A stretch of DNA of 64,000 nucleotides, taken from assembly GCF_016861975.1 (NCBI RefSeq), contig NZ_BOMB01000032.1, forward strand, positions 115,912 to 179,911. The letters run 5' to 3'. Source of the stretch: Actinocatenispora rupis. Lineage in GTDB: Bacteria > Actinomycetota > Actinomycetes > Mycobacteriales > Micromonosporaceae. The position numbers and the translations under genes are program-made. This document shows positions 32,003 through 39,895 of this stretch, piece after piece. The notes beneath the pieces are model-generated. The model was not told the DNA's origin, did no database searches, and worked only from the letters and a program-made list of their open reading frames with translations. Within the stretch, counting starts at the first letter, position 1. The number at the start of each line of letters is the position of its first letter.

Positions 32003-33787
32003 ATGGCCGACTTCCTGCTCGGCGTCGACCTGGGCACGTCGAACACGGTCGCGGTGCTGCGCCGGCCCGACGGGCGTACCCGGGCGTTGCTGTTCGACGG
32101 GGCGGAGTTGCTGCCCTCCGCGGTGTTCGTCGACCCGGGCGGCGTGCACTGGGTCGGCCGGGACGCGGTGCGCGGCGCCCGCACCGACCCCGACCGGTAC
32201 GAGCCGAATCCGAAGCGGCGCGTCGACGAGGCCGCCGTACTGCTGGGCGCCCCGGTACCGACGGTGGACCTGCTGGCCGCGGTGCTGCGCCGGGTGGCGG
32301 ACGAGGCGGTGCGGGTGGCCGGCGAGTTGCCGCCGGTGGTGCTGACCCACCCGGCGGACTGGGGCGCGCCGCGCCGGGAGGTGCTCGCCACGGCCGCCGC
32401 GAACGCCGGGATGACGGTCGCGGCGCTGCTGCCGGAGCCCGTCGCCGCCGCCGCGTACTTCACGGCCGTGCTGCGCTCGGACCTTCCCGCGGGCGGGGTG
32501 CTCGCGGTCCTGGACGCGGGCGCGGGCACCACCGACACCGCCGTCGTACGGGCCGATCCCGGTGGCTACCAGGTGCTCGCCACGGGTGGCCTGCCGGACC
32601 TGGGCGGGCTGGACCTGGACGCCGCGCTGGTCGAGCGGATCCGTACGGTGCTCGTCCCGACCGCCGACGACACGGCGACCGCCTGGACGCGGCTGGACGC
32701 GCCGTCGTCGCCGGACGAGTACCGGGACCGGTGGCTGTTCTGGGACGACGTGCGCGGCGCGAAGGAGGCGCTGTCCCGGCTGTCGTCGGTACCGGTGCAC
32801 GTGCCGGGCACGGCGGCGCTGCACCTGACCCGTACCGAGTTCGAGGCGTTGGCGCGGCCGCGGCTGGCACCCGCGGTCGACCTGCTGGCCGACGTGATCG
32901 GCCGCGCCGGGCTGACCGCGGCGCAGCTCGCCGGGATCTTCCTCGTCGGCGGTGGCAGCCGGGTACCGATGCTCGCCGCGCTGCTGCACGAACGCCTCGG
33001 CATCGCCCCGGTCGTACTGGAACAGCCCGAGCTGGTCGTCGCCGAGGGCGCCCTGCACGTGCCGCTGCTGGCGGGGGCGGCTCCGGAAGCCGTGCCCCGT
33101 ACCGGGGGCGTGCCCGCGGCGGCGATCGGGGCAACCGACGCCGCACCGGCGGCGACGGTCGGTACCGGACCGGCGCCCGCGCCTGGACCCGCATCCGGCC
33201 CACCGGTGGCGCCCTGGGCGGTCCACCCGTCGCCGGCCGGTCCCGGGCCAACGGTGGATCCGGACCGTTTCCCCGGCACCAGCCCGCCGAAGCGCCGACG
33301 GACCGGGTACCTCGTCACGGTCCTGGTGCTCGCCGTACTGCTGCTGGTCGCGGGCGGCGCGACCGCGGTGGTCGGCGTCGACCGGCTGACGCGGCCCACG
33401 CCGACGTGGCCCGGTACCCCGGCGAAGGGGGCGATCGCCGCGGCGCAGAAGGCCGTACCCGTCGTCCTCGGGTACAACTACGCGGATCTGGACCGCGACA
33501 TCGCCGTCGGCCGCGGGTTGTGCACGGGTGCCATGCGCCGGGAGTACCTGGCGACGATGGCCAAGCAGCGCGGCCAGATCACCGCGCGGAAGGCGTCCGT
33601 CGTGGCGACCGTGCTCGACCTGGGCGTCGAGTCCGCGGGAACGGAGTCGGTGACCCTGCTGGCCTCCGTGGACCAGCAGCGCAGCGATTCGCGCACGGCG
33701 GGCGTCACGACCGACCAGAACCGGGTCGAGGTGGTCATGCAGTACACCTCGGGGCGCTGGCTGATCGCGAAGATGGAGGCGCTGTGA
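32003..33787 (+). CDS. Hsp70-like ATPase with transmembrane helix and extracytoplasmic domain
   Basis: A 594-residue protein. An N-terminal actin/Hsp70-fold ATPase (1-355) shows GVDLGTSNTVAVLRRPDG (phosphate 1), VLDAGAGTTDTAVVRAD (phosphate 2) and GIFLVGGGSRVPMLAALLHE (adenosine). No Hsp70 substrate-binding domain follows; instead a Pro/Ala-rich linker leads to one membrane helix (about 433-457, YLVTVLVLAVLLLVAGGATA) and an outside domain (about 470-594) resembling the next gene's product (RREYLATMAKQRGQITARKA). Thus an ATPase inside is joined to a Mce-associated-type domain outside. The next gene overlaps by four bases. Confidence 0.85.
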   Translation: MADFLLGVDLGTSNTVAVLRRPDGRTRALLFDGAELLPSAVFVDPGGVHWVGRDAVRGARTDPDRYEPNPKRRVDEAAVLLGAPVPTVDLLAAVLRRVADEAVRVAGELPPVVLTHPADWGAPRREVLATAAANAGMTVAALLPEPVAAAAYFTAVLRSDLPAGGVLAVLDAGAGTTDTAVVRADPGGYQVLATGGLPDLGGLDLDAALVERIRTVLVPTADDTATAWTRLDAPSSPDEYRDRWLFWDDVRGAKEALSRLSSVPVHVPGTAALHLTRTEFEALARPRLAPAVDLLADVIGRAGLTAAQLAGIFLVGGGSRVPMLAALLHERLGIAPVVLEQPELVVAEGALHVPLLAGAAPEAVPRTGGVPAAAIGATDAAPAATVGTGPAPAPGPASGPPVAPWAVHPSPAGPGPTVDPDRFPGTSPPKRRRTGYLVTVLVLAVLLLVAGGATAVVGVDRLTRPTPTWPGTPAKGAIAAAQKAVPVVLGYNYADLDRDIAVGRGLCTGAMRREYLATMAKQRGQITARKASVVATVLDLGVESAGTESVTLLASVDQQRSDSRTAGVTTDQNRVEVVMQYTSGRWLIAKMEAL

Positions 33788-34290
33788 CCACCGTGCCGGC
33801 GGCGATCCGCCGGGGTCCGCGCGGCTGGCTGATCGCGATCGGCGCGCTCGGCCTCGTGCTGCTGCTGACCCTCGCCGTACTCGTGGGTCTGGTCGTGACG
33901 CGGCCCCCGGAAGACCCGCCGTACGTGCCGGCGGCGAAGTCGGCCGCGAGTGCCGCGGTGCGGGCCTTCCTGCGGATGAGCCCGACGACCGTGAACGCCG
34001 ACCAGGAACGGGTGCTGGCGCTGAGCACCGGCGACTTCCGCCGCGAGTACCTGGCGAACGCGGCGAAGACCCGCGCGGCCATCGTCCAGAACAAGGTGTA
34101 CTCGAAGGGCACCGTGCTGCGCGTCGCGCTGACCGCCGCGGGGCCGACGAAGGTCACGGCGCTGGTCGCGGCGAACTCCTCGGTGCGCAACACCACCACG
34201 CCGACGGCGAAGGTGTCGCACTACCGGATCCGGCTGATCCTGGTGAACACGCACGACCGCTGGCTGGTGTCGACGCTCGACCTCACCTGA
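33784..34290 (+). CDS. Mce-associated-type single-pass membrane protein
   Basis: A 168-residue protein coupled (GTGA overlap) to the Hsp70-like gene. One membrane helix lies at about residues 14-38 (WLIAIGALGLVLLLTLAVLV) with the N-terminus inside, followed by an extracytoplasmic NTF2-like domain: AASAAVRAFLRMSPTTVNAD, DFRREYLANAAKTRAAIVQN, and DRWLVSTLDLT at the end. It is clearly similar to the C-terminal domain of the preceding gene, as if one had arisen from the other. Such domains accompany Mce lipid-transport loci, but no mce genes are seen here. Function unknown. Confidence 0.75.
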   Translation: MTTVPAAIRRGPRGWLIAIGALGLVLLLTLAVLVGLVVTRPPEDPPYVPAAKSAASAAVRAFLRMSPTTVNADQERVLALSTGDFRREYLANAAKTRAAIVQNKVYSKGTVLRVALTAAGPTKVTALVAANSSVRNTTTPTAKVSHYRIRLILVNTHDRWLVSTLDLT

Positions 34291-34292
34291 CC

Positions 34293-34318
34293 GGATCCGT
34301 TGCGGCGCAACGGAAATC
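34293..34318. repeat. Dispersed palindrome copy filling a convergent gap
   Basis: GGATCCGTTGCGG then CGCAACGGAAATC, ending at the base before the TetR stop codon and starting two bases after the previous stop. The CCGTTGCG/CGCAACGG core is perfect. It may work as a terminator in this place. Confidence 0.6.
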
Positions 34319-34912
34319 TCAGACGTCCAGGCCGAGCCGGGTGAGCGCGGCGCGGGCGTGCGCGCGGGCCTGGGCGCGGCCCGGTGCGGCGCGCAGGCCG
34401 AGGAGGCGCTGCCGGTGCGGTTCGCCGAGCAGCAGGGTGAACAGCGCGGTGGCGAGCGCCGGGTCGGGCCGGGGCAGCCGGTCGCCGAGCGCCCGGACGT
34501 ACGCCTCGGGTCCGTCGCGGTAGAAGCGCGCGGCGAGGTCGGGGAACGCGTGCGCCTCGGTGACCATCAGCCGGTGCAGCCCGATCGCCTCGTCGGAGTG
34601 CAGCGTCTGCACGATCGTGGTGGCGAGCGTGGCGAGGTCGTCGCTGGTCTCGGCGGCGAGGTCGAGGGTGCGCTGGCGGAGCCGCTCGACGGCGGCGACG
34701 AAGATGTCGCTCCGGTCGCCGAAGTACGTGTAGATGGTGCGTTTGGCGACGTGTGCGGTGGCGGCGACGTCGTCGAGCGAGACGTGCCCGAAGCCGCGGT
34801 CGACGAACAGCCGGACGGCGGCGTCGACGATCTCGTCGCGGCGCTGGGCGCGTTCGGCGGCGGTCGGGCGGCCGCGTTTGCGTTGTGACGCCGGCGACCC
34901 ACTCGTACCCAT
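34319..34912 (-). CDS. TetR-family transcriptional regulator
   Basis: A 197-residue regulator. The HTH domain (about 12-65) is RRDEIVDAAVRLFVDRGFGH, VSLDDVAATAHVAKRTIYTY, FGDRSDIFVAAVE, which is textbook TetR, and the C-terminal domain matches the AefR/TetR_C-type pattern (IGLHRLMVTEAHAFPDLAAR). It is divergent from the 2-oxoacid dehydrogenase operon with 142 bases between start codons and so probably regulates it. A stretch ACAATGAAACGAGCAACGTTTCATT (broken GAAACG/CGTTTC dyad near 34955-34977) in the gap is the likely operator. Confidence 0.9.
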   Translation of the reverse strand: MGTSGSPASQRKRGRPTAAERAQRRDEIVDAAVRLFVDRGFGHVSLDDVAATAHVAKRTIYTYFGDRSDIFVAAVERLRQRTLDLAAETSDDLATLATTIVQTLHSDEAIGLHRLMVTEAHAFPDLAARFYRDGPEAYVRALGDRLPRPDPALATALFTLLLGEPHRQRLLGLRAAPGRAQARAHARAALTRLGLDV

Positions 34913-34954
34913 CGCGGTTCCTCCCGTCGACAACCCGTCGGTACCCAGCTTACA

Positions 34955-34977
34955 ATGAAACGAGCAACGTTTCATTA
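34955..34977. promoter_or_regulatory. Candidate TetR operator, AATGAAACG-N5-CGTTTCATT
   Basis: AATGAAACG, five bases (AGCAA), CGTTTCATT: two 9-base arms that pair perfectly, 43 bases upstream of the TetR start and about 78 before the E1-alpha start. It lies in an AT-rich part of the divergent gap, as expected for a shared operator. Confidence 0.65.
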
Positions 34978-35054
34978 ATGCGCCGGGCCACCGGCGCGAG
35001 GGCGCACCGCCGACACCCGACGGGCGGACCGCGCCGGCGAGAAGGAGACCCCGC

Positions 35055-36137
35055 ATGCCCACCAGTACCTCCGCGCCGCGCAGGCGCCGCCGCCCACCCA
35101 CGAACCCGGCCGCGGACGACGCGCAACTGCTCGCGTTCTACCGGCAGATGGTGCTCGTCCGGCGGTTCGAGGAGCGCGCGGCGCGGGCGTACACGGAGGC
35201 CCGGATCGGCGGGTACTGCCACCTCAACCTGGGCGAGGAGGCGACCGTCGCCGGGCTGGCCGCCGCGCTCGACCCAACCGACTACCTGTTCGCCACCTAC
35301 CGCGAACACGGGTACGCCCTCGCGCGCGGGATCGCGCCCGAACGCGTGATGGCCGAACTGTACGGCCGTACCGACGGGGTGTCGGGCGGCTGGGGCGGAT
35401 CCATGCACATGTTCGACGCCGACACCCGTTTCATGGGCGGGTACGGCATCGTCGGCGGCCAGGTGCCGCTCGCAACCGGCGCCGCGCTGGCGATCGAGTA
35501 CCGGGGCGGGGGCGAGGCCGTGGTGTGCCTGTTGGGCGACGGGACCACCAACATCGGCGCGTTCCACGAGTCGCTCAACCTCGCCGCGCTGTGGCACCTG
35601 CCGATCGTGTACGTGATCGTCAACAACGGGCTCGGCATGGGCACCACCGTCGAGCAGGCGTCCGCCGAGCCGGAGCTGCACCGGCGGGCCGCCGCGTACC
35701 GGATGGACTCGGCGCGGGTGGACGGCAACGACCCGACCGCCGTGTACGACGCGGTCCGTACCGCGCTGGCGGGCGCCCGCGCCGGCCGGCCGTACCTGCT
35801 GGAAACGGTGTCGGGACGGCTGAAGGGGCACTCGGTGGTGGATCCGGCGAAGTACCGCAGCCGGGCGGAGGCGGCGGCGCTGGCGGCGGCCGACCCGGTC
35901 GCGGCGTACGCAGTGCGGTTGCACGGCGCGGGGCTGCTCACCGACGAGCTGATCGCCGAGATCGACGCGGACGCCACGGCCACGGTCGCCGCCGCGGCGG
36001 ACTTCGCCGAGCACAGCCCGCACCCGGACGTGTCCACCCTGTTCGACCACACGTACGCCACGCCGGTGCCGAACGACGCGCGCCGGCTGCCCGGCGAGCC
36101 GCTGTTCCCCGTACCCGCGAACGGGGTGCCGGCATGA
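35055..36137 (+). CDS. 2-oxoacid dehydrogenase E1 component, alpha subunit
   Basis: A 360-residue thiamin-diphosphate enzyme subunit. The TPP motif starts CLLGDGTTNIGAFHESLNLA and ends VIVNN; IGGYCHLNLGEEATVAGLAA near residue 50, YREHGYALARG and GGSMHMFD are conserved in PdhA/AcoA-type subunits. Together with E1-beta and E2 it decarboxylates a 2-oxo acid (pyruvate, branched-chain or acetoin) and passes the acyl group to lipoyl-E2. GAAGGAGA precedes the ATG. Phylogeny would be needed to tell pyruvate from acetoin use; the sequence looks closest to the pyruvate/acetoin type. The E1-beta gene overlaps its end by four bases. Confidence 0.92.
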   Translation: MPTSTSAPRRRRRPPTNPAADDAQLLAFYRQMVLVRRFEERAARAYTEARIGGYCHLNLGEEATVAGLAAALDPTDYLFATYREHGYALARGIAPERVMAELYGRTDGVSGGWGGSMHMFDADTRFMGGYGIVGGQVPLATGAALAIEYRGGGEAVVCLLGDGTTNIGAFHESLNLAALWHLPIVYVIVNNGLGMGTTVEQASAEPELHRRAAAYRMDSARVDGNDPTAVYDAVRTALAGARAGRPYLLETVSGRLKGHSVVDPAKYRSRAEAAALAAADPVAAYAVRLHGAGLLTDELIAEIDADATATVAAAADFAEHSPHPDVSTLFDHTYATPVPNDARRLPGEPLFPVPANGVPA

Positions 36138-37129
36138 CGGTACGCAGCTACCGGGAGGCCCTGCACGACGCGCTGCGTACCGAGCTGCGCCGGGACGAGA
36201 GCGTGTTCCTGCTGGGCGAGGAGATCGGCCGGTTCGAGGGCTCATACAAGATCACGGCGGGGTTGCTGGACGAGTTCGGGCCGAAACGGGTCCGGGACAC
36301 CCCGATCGCCGAGGAGGGTTTCACCGGCGCCGCCGTCGGCGCCGCGATGCTCGGGCTCCGGCCCGTCGTCGAGATCATGACCATCAACTTCTCGCTGCTC
36401 GCCCTGGACCAGATCGTCAACCACGCCGCCAAGGTGTACGGCATGTTCGGCGGGCAGGCGCGCGTGCCGATGGTGATCCGTACTCCCGGCGGCGGTGGAC
36501 AGCAGCTCGGCGCCACCCACTCGCAGAACGTCGAGCTGTACTACGCGTTCGTACCCGGCATGAAGGTCGTGGCGCCGTCCGACCCGGCCGACGCGAAAGC
36601 GTTGCTGCTGGCCGCGATCCGCGACGACGACCCGGTACTCGTGCTGGAGAACCTCGCCCTCTACAACACCCGCGGCGAGGTCCCCGACCACGACGAACCC
36701 GCACCCATCGGCACCGCGCGCATCACCCGTACCGGCACAGACATCACCCTCGTCGCGTACTCCCGGATGGCGGCCGTCGCCCTCCAGGTCGCCGAGCGGC
36801 TCGCCGAGACCGACGGCATCGACGCCGAGGTCGTCGACCTGCGCAGCCTGCGCCCCCTCGACCGCGACACCGTCGTCGCCTCGGTACGCAAGACGAACTG
36901 CGCCGTCGTCTTGGAGGACGACTGGCTCACGTACGGGATCGGCGCCGAGGTCGCCGCCACCATCTCCGACGGCGCCTTCGACTGGCTCGACGCGCCCGTA
37001 CGCCGGGTCGCGATGGCCGAGGTGCCCCTCCCGTACGCCAAGCCGCTGGAGACCGCGGCCCTGCCCTCCGCCGACGACGCCATCGCCGCGGTACGCCAGA
37101 CCCTCGACGCCGTCGCCCGGCGCCGCTGA
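36134..37129 (+). CDS. 2-oxoacid dehydrogenase E1 component, beta subunit
   Basis: A 331-residue transketolase-like subunit: REALHDALRTELRRDESVFL, LLGEEIGRFEGSYKITAGLL, VRDTPIAEEGFTGAAVGAAM, and the C-terminal domain with VVDLRSLRPLDRDTVVASVR and CAVVLEDDWLTYGIGAEVAA. These segments match PdhB/AcoB. It pairs with E1-alpha to form the alpha2beta2 tetramer. ATGA overlap with the upstream gene supports stoichiometric translation. Confidence 0.93.
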   Translation: MTVRSYREALHDALRTELRRDESVFLLGEEIGRFEGSYKITAGLLDEFGPKRVRDTPIAEEGFTGAAVGAAMLGLRPVVEIMTINFSLLALDQIVNHAAKVYGMFGGQARVPMVIRTPGGGGQQLGATHSQNVELYYAFVPGMKVVAPSDPADAKALLLAAIRDDDPVLVLENLALYNTRGEVPDHDEPAPIGTARITRTGTDITLVAYSRMAAVALQVAERLAETDGIDAEVVDLRSLRPLDRDTVVASVRKTNCAVVLEDDWLTYGIGAEVAATISDGAFDWLDAPVRRVAMAEVPLPYAKPLETAALPSADDAIAAVRQTLDAVARRR

Positions 37130-37144
37130 CCCGGGAGACCTGAG

Positions 37145-38464
37145 ATGACCGACATCCTCATGCCCCGCCTGTCCGACACCATGACCGAGGGCGCCGTCGC
37201 CACCTGGCACAAGCGGCCCGGGGACCGCGTCGTACCCGGGGATCTGCTCGTCGAGATCGAGACCGACAAGGCCGTCATGGAACACGAGGCGTACGAGGCC
37301 GGCACGGTCGCCGAGATCCTCGTACCCGAGGGCCGGGCCGCCGCGATCGGCGCCCCCATCGCCCGCCTCACCGCCGACTCCCCCGCCACACCACCATCTC
37401 CGGTCCCGTCACCGGGGTCGGCAGTACCCGCTGCGTCGGCGCCACCGGAGTCGACGGCATCGGGGGCAGCGGCGGTACCGGGGGCGGCGGTGGAGCCCGC
37501 GCCGTCGGAGTCCGCGTCCGCGGGGGCGGCGGTGAAGCCCGCGCCGTCGGGGTCTGCGGCCGCGGGGGCGGCGATGTCCGATGTGGCGGCGCGGGTGGAG
37601 GGGCCGGGGCGGCGGGCCGCGACTCCGCTGGTCCGGCGGCTCGCCCGGGAACGCGGGATCGACCTGAGCGCCGTGCCCGGCACCGGCCCCGGTGGCCGGA
37701 TCGTCCGCGCCGACCTCGACCTGTTCGGTACCGCGGCGGTGTCACCGGTGGCCGGCGCACCGGCGGGCGGGACGGATCGGCGGGAACCGACGGCGGTGCC
37801 GTTCGACGGCGTACGGCAGACGATCGCGGCGCGGCTCACCACGAGTGCCAGCACGGTGCCGACATTCACGGTGACCGCGTCGGCGGCCGTCGACGACCTG
37901 CTCGACCTGCGGGTACGCGTCAACGCCGCGCTCGACGGCCGCAAGGTGACCGTCAACGACCTCCTGGTACGGGCGGTGGCCCGCGCCCTGCGCGCCCACC
38001 CGGGCGTGAACGCGTCGTACTCCCCGGAGGGGCGGGGGCGCACGCTCCTGCACGGGCGGGTGCACGTGGGGGTGGCGGTCGCGTCGCCGGCCGGGCTGAT
38101 CGTGCCGGTGATCCACGACGCCGACCGCGCGTCGGTCACCGACATCTCGGCCCGTACCAGGGAACTCGCCGGAAAGGCGGCGGACCGTACGCTCGCCCCG
38201 GACGAGCTGGCCGACGCCACGTTCACGATCAGCAACCTCGGCATGTACGGGATCGAGTCGTTCACGGCGATCGTGAACCCGCCGCAGGGCGCGATCCTGG
38301 CGGTCGGCGCGGTACGGGAGGAGCCGGCGGCGGGCGGCGGCACCGTACGGCGGCTGCGGTGCACGCTGACCGCGGACCACCGGATCATCGACGGGGCGCT
38401 CGCCGCGCAGTTCCTGGCCACGCTCACCGGACTGTTGGAGCACCCGCTGACCGTGCTCGCGTGA
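37145..38464 (+). CDS. Dihydrolipoamide acyltransferase (E2)
   Basis: A 439-residue E2 chain. Lipoyl domain 1-80 with the lipoylated Lys42 in EIETDKAVMEH; an Ala/Pro/Ser linker (85-150) with a near-repeat (AVEPAPSESASAGAA and AVKPAPSGSAAAGAA); a peripheral E3/E1-binding domain (ATPLVRRLARERGIDLSAVP, TGPGGRIVRADL); and a catalytic domain ending TADHRIIDGALAAQF with the active-site His and Asp. One lipoyl domain only. No E3 (lipoamide dehydrogenase) gene is nearby, so E3 must come from elsewhere in the genome. Confidence 0.93.
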   Translation: MTDILMPRLSDTMTEGAVATWHKRPGDRVVPGDLLVEIETDKAVMEHEAYEAGTVAEILVPEGRAAAIGAPIARLTADSPATPPSPVPSPGSAVPAASAPPESTASGAAAVPGAAVEPAPSESASAGAAVKPAPSGSAAAGAAMSDVAARVEGPGRRAATPLVRRLARERGIDLSAVPGTGPGGRIVRADLDLFGTAAVSPVAGAPAGGTDRREPTAVPFDGVRQTIAARLTTSASTVPTFTVTASAAVDDLLDLRVRVNAALDGRKVTVNDLLVRAVARALRAHPGVNASYSPEGRGRTLLHGRVHVGVAVASPAGLIVPVIHDADRASVTDISARTRELAGKAADRTLAPDELADATFTISNLGMYGIESFTAIVNPPQGAILAVGAVREEPAAGGGTVRRLRCTLTADHRIIDGALAAQFLATLTGLLEHPLTVLA

Positions 38465-38486
38465 TGCGGGTGGTGACTAACAATCG

Positions 38487-38531
38487 ATTGTTCAACTGTC
38501 GCACTGTTCAACAATGCGACAGTTGAACAAT
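38487..38531. promoter_or_regulatory. 45-bp palindrome with 17-bp perfect arms
   Basis: The left arm ATTGTTCAACTGTCGCA (38487-38503) is the exact reverse complement of the right arm TGCGACAGTTGAACAAT (38515-38531). The 11-base centre CTGTTCAACAA holds a further TGTTCAACA dyad, so TGTTCAAC-type half-sites occur three times. It starts 22 bases after the E2 stop. Operator for a missing regulator, or a strong RNA hairpin; see findings. Confidence 0.7.
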
Positions 38532-38806
38532 GGGACGCGTCGTGACGGAAGCGCATCATCACGTGACCAGCGCGGACCGGGACCGCGCACCCCGTCCGGG
38601 ACGGATCGGCGGAGCTGCACCTGGGTGCCGCTGGCTGCGACATCACGGCGGTGCCGGTCGCGCTGAGTCGACCGTCCCGGACGGGGTGCGGGCGCTGCCG
38701 GTGCGTGGCGGGAACCTCCTCCCCCGCACGCCCCGGACAGCTGTCGGGGCCCGCGGTACGCCCGGCTCGACGCGCTGCGCACCGCGGCCCTCGACGTCGT
38801 GCGCCG
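38532..38806. other. Gap with traces of coding sequence
   Basis: Between the large palindrome and the convergent hydrolase. Short stretches look protein-like on the plus strand in different frames (AELHLGAAGCDITAVPVALS; RYARLDALRTAALDVVRRY), which suggests the remains of a gene, perhaps the regulator that used the palindrome. No family can be named. Confidence 0.35.
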
Positions 38807-39508
38807 CTACCGCTGGCCGAGGGTGGCCGCGGCCTGCTTGACGAGGTCGGCCACCGCCTGCGGTTGGGAGATGTGGATGGCGTGGCTGCCGGTGACCTCG
38901 GTGACGGTGGCGCCGGCGCGTTCGGACATGGCGCGCTGGGCGGGCGGCGGGATCATCCGGTCGCCGTTGACGACCAGGTACCAGCTCGGCCGCAGCCGCC
39001 ACGCCGGCTCCGAGACCGGGGCGTGCAGCGCCTCGACTCCCCACGCCAGCTGGGAGTCGGCCAGGAAGGCGGCGTCGCCGTCGGACAGGTCGCCGGCGAA
39101 CGCCTCCCGGAACCTCGCCCGGTCGAGGAACAGCGAACCGTCCACCGGCGGCAGGATCGGCGGTACGGGGGCGCCGGGCGGCGGGTCGGCGAGCAGCGTG
39201 TCCACCGACTCCCCGCGGTCCGGTACGAACGCGGCGATGTAGGCGAGGCCCGCCACGTTCTCGTGCCGGCCGGCCTCGGTGATCACCGCCCCGCCGTACG
39301 AGTGGCCGACGAGGATGGTCGGGCCGTCCTGCTGGTCGAGTACCCGGGTGGTGACGGCGACGTCGTCGGCCAGGGAGATGGTCGGATACTGCACGACACT
39401 GACGCGGTACCCGTCCCGGCTGAGCAGGTCGTACACGCCCCGCCAACCGGATCCGTCCACGAACCCGCCATGCACCAGTACGACGTTGCGAATGTCGGTC
39501 ATCGCCAT
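38807..39508 (-). CDS. Alpha/beta hydrolase (salicylate-esterase-like fold)
   Basis: A 233-residue hydrolase without a lid insert: NVVLVHGGFVDGSGWRGVYD (oxyanion), YPTISLADDVAVTTRVLDQQ, nucleophile elbow LVGHSYGGAVITEAG, YLVVNGDRMIPPPAQRAMSE carrying the acid, and VTGSHAIHISQPQAV with the catalytic His. This layout is that of the small EstC/MenH-like esterase group common in actinobacteria. GGAAGG lies ten bases before the ATG. Substrate unknown. Confidence 0.88.
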   Translation of the reverse strand: MAMTDIRNVVLVHGGFVDGSGWRGVYDLLSRDGYRVSVVQYPTISLADDVAVTTRVLDQQDGPTILVGHSYGGAVITEAGRHENVAGLAYIAAFVPDRGESVDTLLADPPPGAPVPPILPPVDGSLFLDRARFREAFAGDLSDGDAAFLADSQLAWGVEALHAPVSEPAWRLRPSWYLVVNGDRMIPPPAQRAMSERAGATVTEVTGSHAIHISQPQAVADLVKQAAATLGQR

Positions 39509-39895
39509 GGCGGTGTGCCCTTCCGGTCGTCCGTTGCCGCTGCGTGCTGTCTTACGGCATCCGGACGGACCCGCGTCGGTGAACGGCGCGCACCCGGCCG
39601 TGTGCCCGACCCGACCTCGGCCGGTCGGCCAGGAGCGCCCGTCCCAACAGGCATCGCACGGTACCCGGCGCCGCGCGGTCCACGAGACACCCCGTACCGG
39701 CGCGGATTTCCGTTGTACCGCAAGGGATCCGCCCCGCGTCGATGTCGCGTCCGCCGGGCCACCGGGCCGCGCTCACGACACCGCTGGCGGCTGGCCGTCG
39801 ACCCGCGCGCGGGTACCACTCCGCGGCGCTGGCCCCACCCCGTCCGGGGGGTACGCGTCGCGCCGCGCGGTCCCCCGTCGGCGAGCCGACCGCGG
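39509..39895. other. Gap without a recognised gene
   Basis: A 387-base gap, with a dispersed palindrome copy at 39704-39731. Frames crossing it are arginine/proline rich and match nothing known to me. Confidence 0.5.
39704..39731. repeat. Dispersed palindrome copy, intergenic
   Basis: GGATTTCCGTTG, TACCG, then CAAGGGATCCG: among the clearest copies, with arms TCCGTTG/CAAGGGA and GGAT.../...ATCC. It is not next to a gene end, so a terminator role is unlikely for this copy. Confidence 0.55.
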
